A stretch of 64,000 bases of DNA, from positions 2,264,001 through 2,328,000 of the forward strand of contig NZ_CP084061.1 of the NCBI RefSeq assembly GCF_020215665.1, in the 5' to 3' direction. The translations under genes were made by a program, and so were the position numbers. Source of the stretch: Blautia parvula (GTDB lineage Bacteria; Bacillota; Clostridia; Lachnospirales; Lachnospiraceae). Within the stretch, counting starts at the first letter, position 1, and each line of letters starts with the position of its first letter. The notes beneath the pieces are model-generated. The model saw only the letters and a list, made by a program, of their open reading frames with translations. It made no database searches and was not told where the DNA came from. This document shows positions 61,575-64,000 of the stretch, piece after piece.

Positions 61575-62495
61575 TCAGCTGATCTTCTTTTCTCTGCCGT
61601 ATATCTCATAAAAATATTTCAGCAGCTTCTCCTCGTCCATCTCCGCGGACAGACACCCCATCTCTGTCACGGCATTTCCTCCCGTGATATTTCCAAAACG
61701 GATACAATCCCCCAGGTCATATCCGTAATACAGCCCATACATGAAGCCGGCTGCAAAAGCATCCCCTGCCCCGGTGGAATCCACATGTCTCACCGGGAGC
61801 GGCTCTATGATATGGAGTTCTTTGTTTTCCTTATACAGGCAGCCCGCGTTTCCGTTTTTTACAATAGGATTTTTCAAATGCTCGGACAGCCTTTCCAATG
61901 CCTGTACCGGTGTATCCGCCCCGGTTATTTTCATGGCTTCCATGGAGTTCGGTATAAAATAATCCACATACGGAAAAGCATCATAATACCACTCCAGGCT
62001 CAGCATGTCACTCCACGCGGAATCCAGGACAATAGTACATCCGGCCTCTTTCAGAGGCCTGCACAGATCCTTCTGCTCAAGAGAAAGGAATGCGATCCGG
62101 CATCCTTCGTAAAACTCATATATTTTCTTTTTCTCCACTGCAAACGCCGCTTCCTCCGGCTTATAGGAGACAATCCCCCGATCCTGCATACAGGATACCA
62201 CACAGCTCAGGGTAACCGGGTCCTCCTCATCCGTGGAGAGCATATTGGTGTATTCGATCTTATCTTTCTCCAGTTCTTTTACCAGATATCTGCTCAGCGG
62301 CCCTTCTCCAATATAGGTTGCCAGCTTTACAGGTACGCCAAGCCTGGACAACTGGATAAGAGTTGCCACCGCTCCGCCTCCGAGCTGTTTGGAACAGCTC
62401 TCGCTGTATACCTCCTCACCAAGCTTTGGCATTCTGCGGGCGTTTCCGAAAATAATATCCACATTGGCGATTCCAAATCCCCCTACACTGTTCAT
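61575..62495 (-). CDS. PfkB family carbohydrate kinase
   Basis: 306 residues. GGGAVATLIQLSRLG near residue 40 is the first PfkB signature region, and DSTGAGDAFAAGFMYG near 240 the second, with the catalytic Asp. The start is the ATG of an ATGA overlap with the glycosidase stop, 9 bases after AGGAGG; an ATG 9 bases earlier directly follows the ribosome site. Phosphorylates a sugar or nucleoside; with a GH4 enzyme a disaccharide-derived hexose is likely. Confidence 0.9.
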   Translation of the reverse strand: MNSVGGFGIANVDIIFGNARRMPKLGEEVYSESCSKQLGGGAVATLIQLSRLGVPVKLATYIGEGPLSRYLVKELEKDKIEYTNMLSTDEEDPVTLSCVVSCMQDRGIVSYKPEEAAFAVEKKKIYEFYEGCRIAFLSLEQKDLCRPLKEAGCTIVLDSAWSDMLSLEWYYDAFPYVDYFIPNSMEAMKITGADTPVQALERLSEHLKNPIVKNGNAGCLYKENKELHIIEPLPVRHVDSTGAGDAFAAGFMYGLYYGYDLGDCIRFGNITGGNAVTEMGCLSAEMDEEKLLKYFYEIYGREKKIS

Positions 62496-63868
62496 ACCTT
62501 CCATCCTCCTGTATACTCCTCATAAATCTCCAGATACTCCCTGAGCAGTTCCTCTGCCAGGGAATAGGAATTCACCAGAGGGTTCACCATAAGGGCATCT
62601 ATGGCCTTCTTTGCATTGCGTTCCACTATGGCCTGGGCAGCTGTTCTCTCATAATACTTGACTGCACAGATGAGCTGCTTTGCGCTTTGGGGTAGAGTAT
62701 ACGGCCCGGGTTTCGGCACTGCCCCTGCTTTTGAAATATGACAGGATACTTCAATCACATCCGTATCCTTTAACCAGTCCACAGTTCCCTGGTTGGGCAT
62801 ACAGAGAATCATCTCTCCCTCTTTCCCTGTGATTTTAGCCCGCATAAGTGCCAAGGCTACCCCTGCATATCCGCCTTCATCTTTTGTACTCAGATCAAAT
62901 TTCGGAATACAGGCATCATCCCTCGCCACAGATGTCTCGCCCTGCATATAATTGCTCTCTCTCATATATGTATGATCACGGTATATTTCCAGCATTTTGT
63001 CAAAATCTTTTCCGGCATCATACCGGCCCAGCTCCTGCAGCATACAGTCATTGATCCTCTTGATCCTTTCGCCCCTGGTCTCGCCGGTCTTCTGTATATT
63101 CTGCAGTGCCTTTTCCCTGTAATAGAAATAATAGAGATATTCATTGAGCATGCATCCCATGTGCTGTGCCAGCTTCGGTTCAAAATACCGCATGTCCGTC
63201 TGCTCATAGAGCCTGGGATCCTTTAATATCTCCGGGAGCATCTCCCTGTTCTCTTTTTTTACACTGGTAAAATAAGATAAATGGTTCAGACCTATGAGAT
63301 GCACCTGAAAATCCGAAGCCTCGGCCTTGTAAAGCCCGGCCACCTGCCGCATAAACCCGGAGGGAGCATCGCAGATTCCATACACAAAGGAATATCCCTG
63401 GTCTCTTAAAGCCTGTGTCACAAGCCCTGCAGGATTGGTAAAGTTAAATACCATCACATTAGGGGCAGCATATCTGCGGATCAGTTCACAATAGTGCAGC
63501 AGGGTGGGAATGGAGCGAAGGGCCATGGCAAACCCGCCTACCCCGGTTGTCTCCTGTCCTATCACTCCATGCTTCAGCGCTACCCGCTCATCTATGATAC
63601 GGCTTTCCTCTTTTCCCGCGCGGATGGTGGTGATGATAAAATCCGCCTCCCACACAGCCTCCTTTTCATCTGTTGTGCACACATAATGTACGGAAGGCGC
63701 TGTCCTGGCAAAGACCTCCTTTACCATTGAGCCGAAAACCCTGACCCGCTCTTGATCCGTATCCATAAAAACAACCTCTGTTATGCCAAGGCTTTCCGCC
63801 TGTTGTGCCAGACATTTTGCCAGCATCAGACTGCGTGAACCGCATCCGCCAATGACTGTTAACTTCAT
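62492..63868 (-). CDS. Glycoside hydrolase family 4 (6-phospho-glycosidase type)
   Basis: 458 residues. NAD-binding VIGGCGSRSLMLAKCL at the N terminus. The Mn ligands of GH4 are seen as Cys in ICDAPSGFM (the common motif is CNxP/CDxP) and His in GLNHLSYF. Cuts phosphorylated glycosides by an NAD-dependent oxidation-elimination route and needs Mn2+. Translationally coupled to the PfkB kinase. AGGAGGAAGG precedes the start. Confidence 0.93.
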   Translation of the reverse strand: MKLTVIGGCGSRSLMLAKCLAQQAESLGITEVVFMDTDQERVRVFGSMVKEVFARTAPSVHYVCTTDEKEAVWEADFIITTIRAGKEESRIIDERVALKHGVIGQETTGVGGFAMALRSIPTLLHYCELIRRYAAPNVMVFNFTNPAGLVTQALRDQGYSFVYGICDAPSGFMRQVAGLYKAEASDFQVHLIGLNHLSYFTSVKKENREMLPEILKDPRLYEQTDMRYFEPKLAQHMGCMLNEYLYYFYYREKALQNIQKTGETRGERIKRINDCMLQELGRYDAGKDFDKMLEIYRDHTYMRESNYMQGETSVARDDACIPKFDLSTKDEGGYAGVALALMRAKITGKEGEMILCMPNQGTVDWLKDTDVIEVSCHISKAGAVPKPGPYTLPQSAKQLICAVKYYERTAAQAIVERNAKKAIDALMVNPLVNSYSLAEELLREYLEIYEEYTGGWKV

Positions 63869-63881
63869 AAGCCTTCCTCCT

Positions 63882-64000
63882 TCAGTTTCCCATCATAATT
63901 TCCAAAATCTTGCTGTCCGTCTCTCTCATGCCGTCTTTTCCGATTCTGCCCACTGCCTCAATGGTCTCGTCTGCATTTTTACCCACAATACCCTCTCCCT
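63882..64000 (-). CDS. C terminus of an unidentified protein (cut by window edge)
   Basis: The last 39 codons of a minus-strand gene, ending ...RIGKDGMRETDSKILEIMMGN, stopping 13 bases before the GH4 start. Hydrophilic; too short to identify. It is probably the upstream gene of the same sugar operon. Confidence 0.6.
   Translation of the reverse strand, partial: GEGIVGKNADETIEAVGRIGKDGMRETDSKILEIMMGN

Overview
The window looks like chromosome from a Gram-positive anaerobe of the Clostridia, most likely a Lachnospiraceae gut bacterium (Blautia-like). This is inferred from gene content and not from a marker gene. The signs are strong AGGAGG ribosome sites, TTGACA/TATAAT promoters, many Dpp/Opp-type ABC importers with lipoprotein binding proteins, a single-chain clostridial PurL, meso-diaminopimelate dehydrogenase, an MttB-family methyltransferase beside a BCCT transporter, and GAAC-N4-GTTC LexA boxes. 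I see no prophage, CRISPR array or rRNA.

1-17,000 (mostly minus strand): an IclR regulator with two matching operators; a predicted C-rich small RNA; an ABC importer operon ending in DJ-1-like and CstR/CsoR-like genes; and a second, nine-gene operon. The second operon runs from two ATPases through an MmgE/PrpD protein, an argininosuccinate-lyase-like enzyme, a binding protein and two permeases to an unknown protein. Lyase plus PrpD-family protein plus importer is the enzyme pairing known for iminodisuccinate/EDDS-type aminopolycarboxylates, so I propose uptake and cleavage of an N-substituted aspartate. A divergent AraC regulator faces an inverted repeat at the operon promoter.

17,000-24,000 (plus strand): the AraC gene, a TetR gene with two matching palindromic operators, a non-pyrrolysine MttB homologue, an MFS carrier and a BCCT carrier (a quaternary-amine island), then a tandemly duplicated tRNA-Met/tRNA-Val pair. 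24,000-31,000 (minus): an M20 amidohydrolase, dCTP deaminase, a HigBA-type toxin-antitoxin pair and purL.

31,000-42,600: an MFS carrier and a LysR regulator (plus), converging on a third importer operon (minus). That operon starts with a methyltransferase and a deacylase-methyltransferase fusion. RidA and a hydroxypyruvate-isomerase-like protein follow.

42,600-64,000: mostly housekeeping. An SOS-controlled nuclease-helicase, an HPr-like protein without the catalytic His, Mrp with a His-rich CsoR, xpt, an ECF S component, dinB with a LexA box inside its promoter, a phosphoesterase, selD, xth, a DNA glycosylase, a PurF paralogue with a dead glutaminase domain, YitT, ddh, a sodium symporter, and a PfkB/GH4 sugar operon cut by the window end.

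The most unusual signal is a family of three intergenic hairpins (31,133; 53,587; 57,833). They share a conserved, covarying apical core, but each has long near-perfect arms of unrelated sequence. They look like a structured RNA or a hairpin mobile element. I could not match them to a known family.
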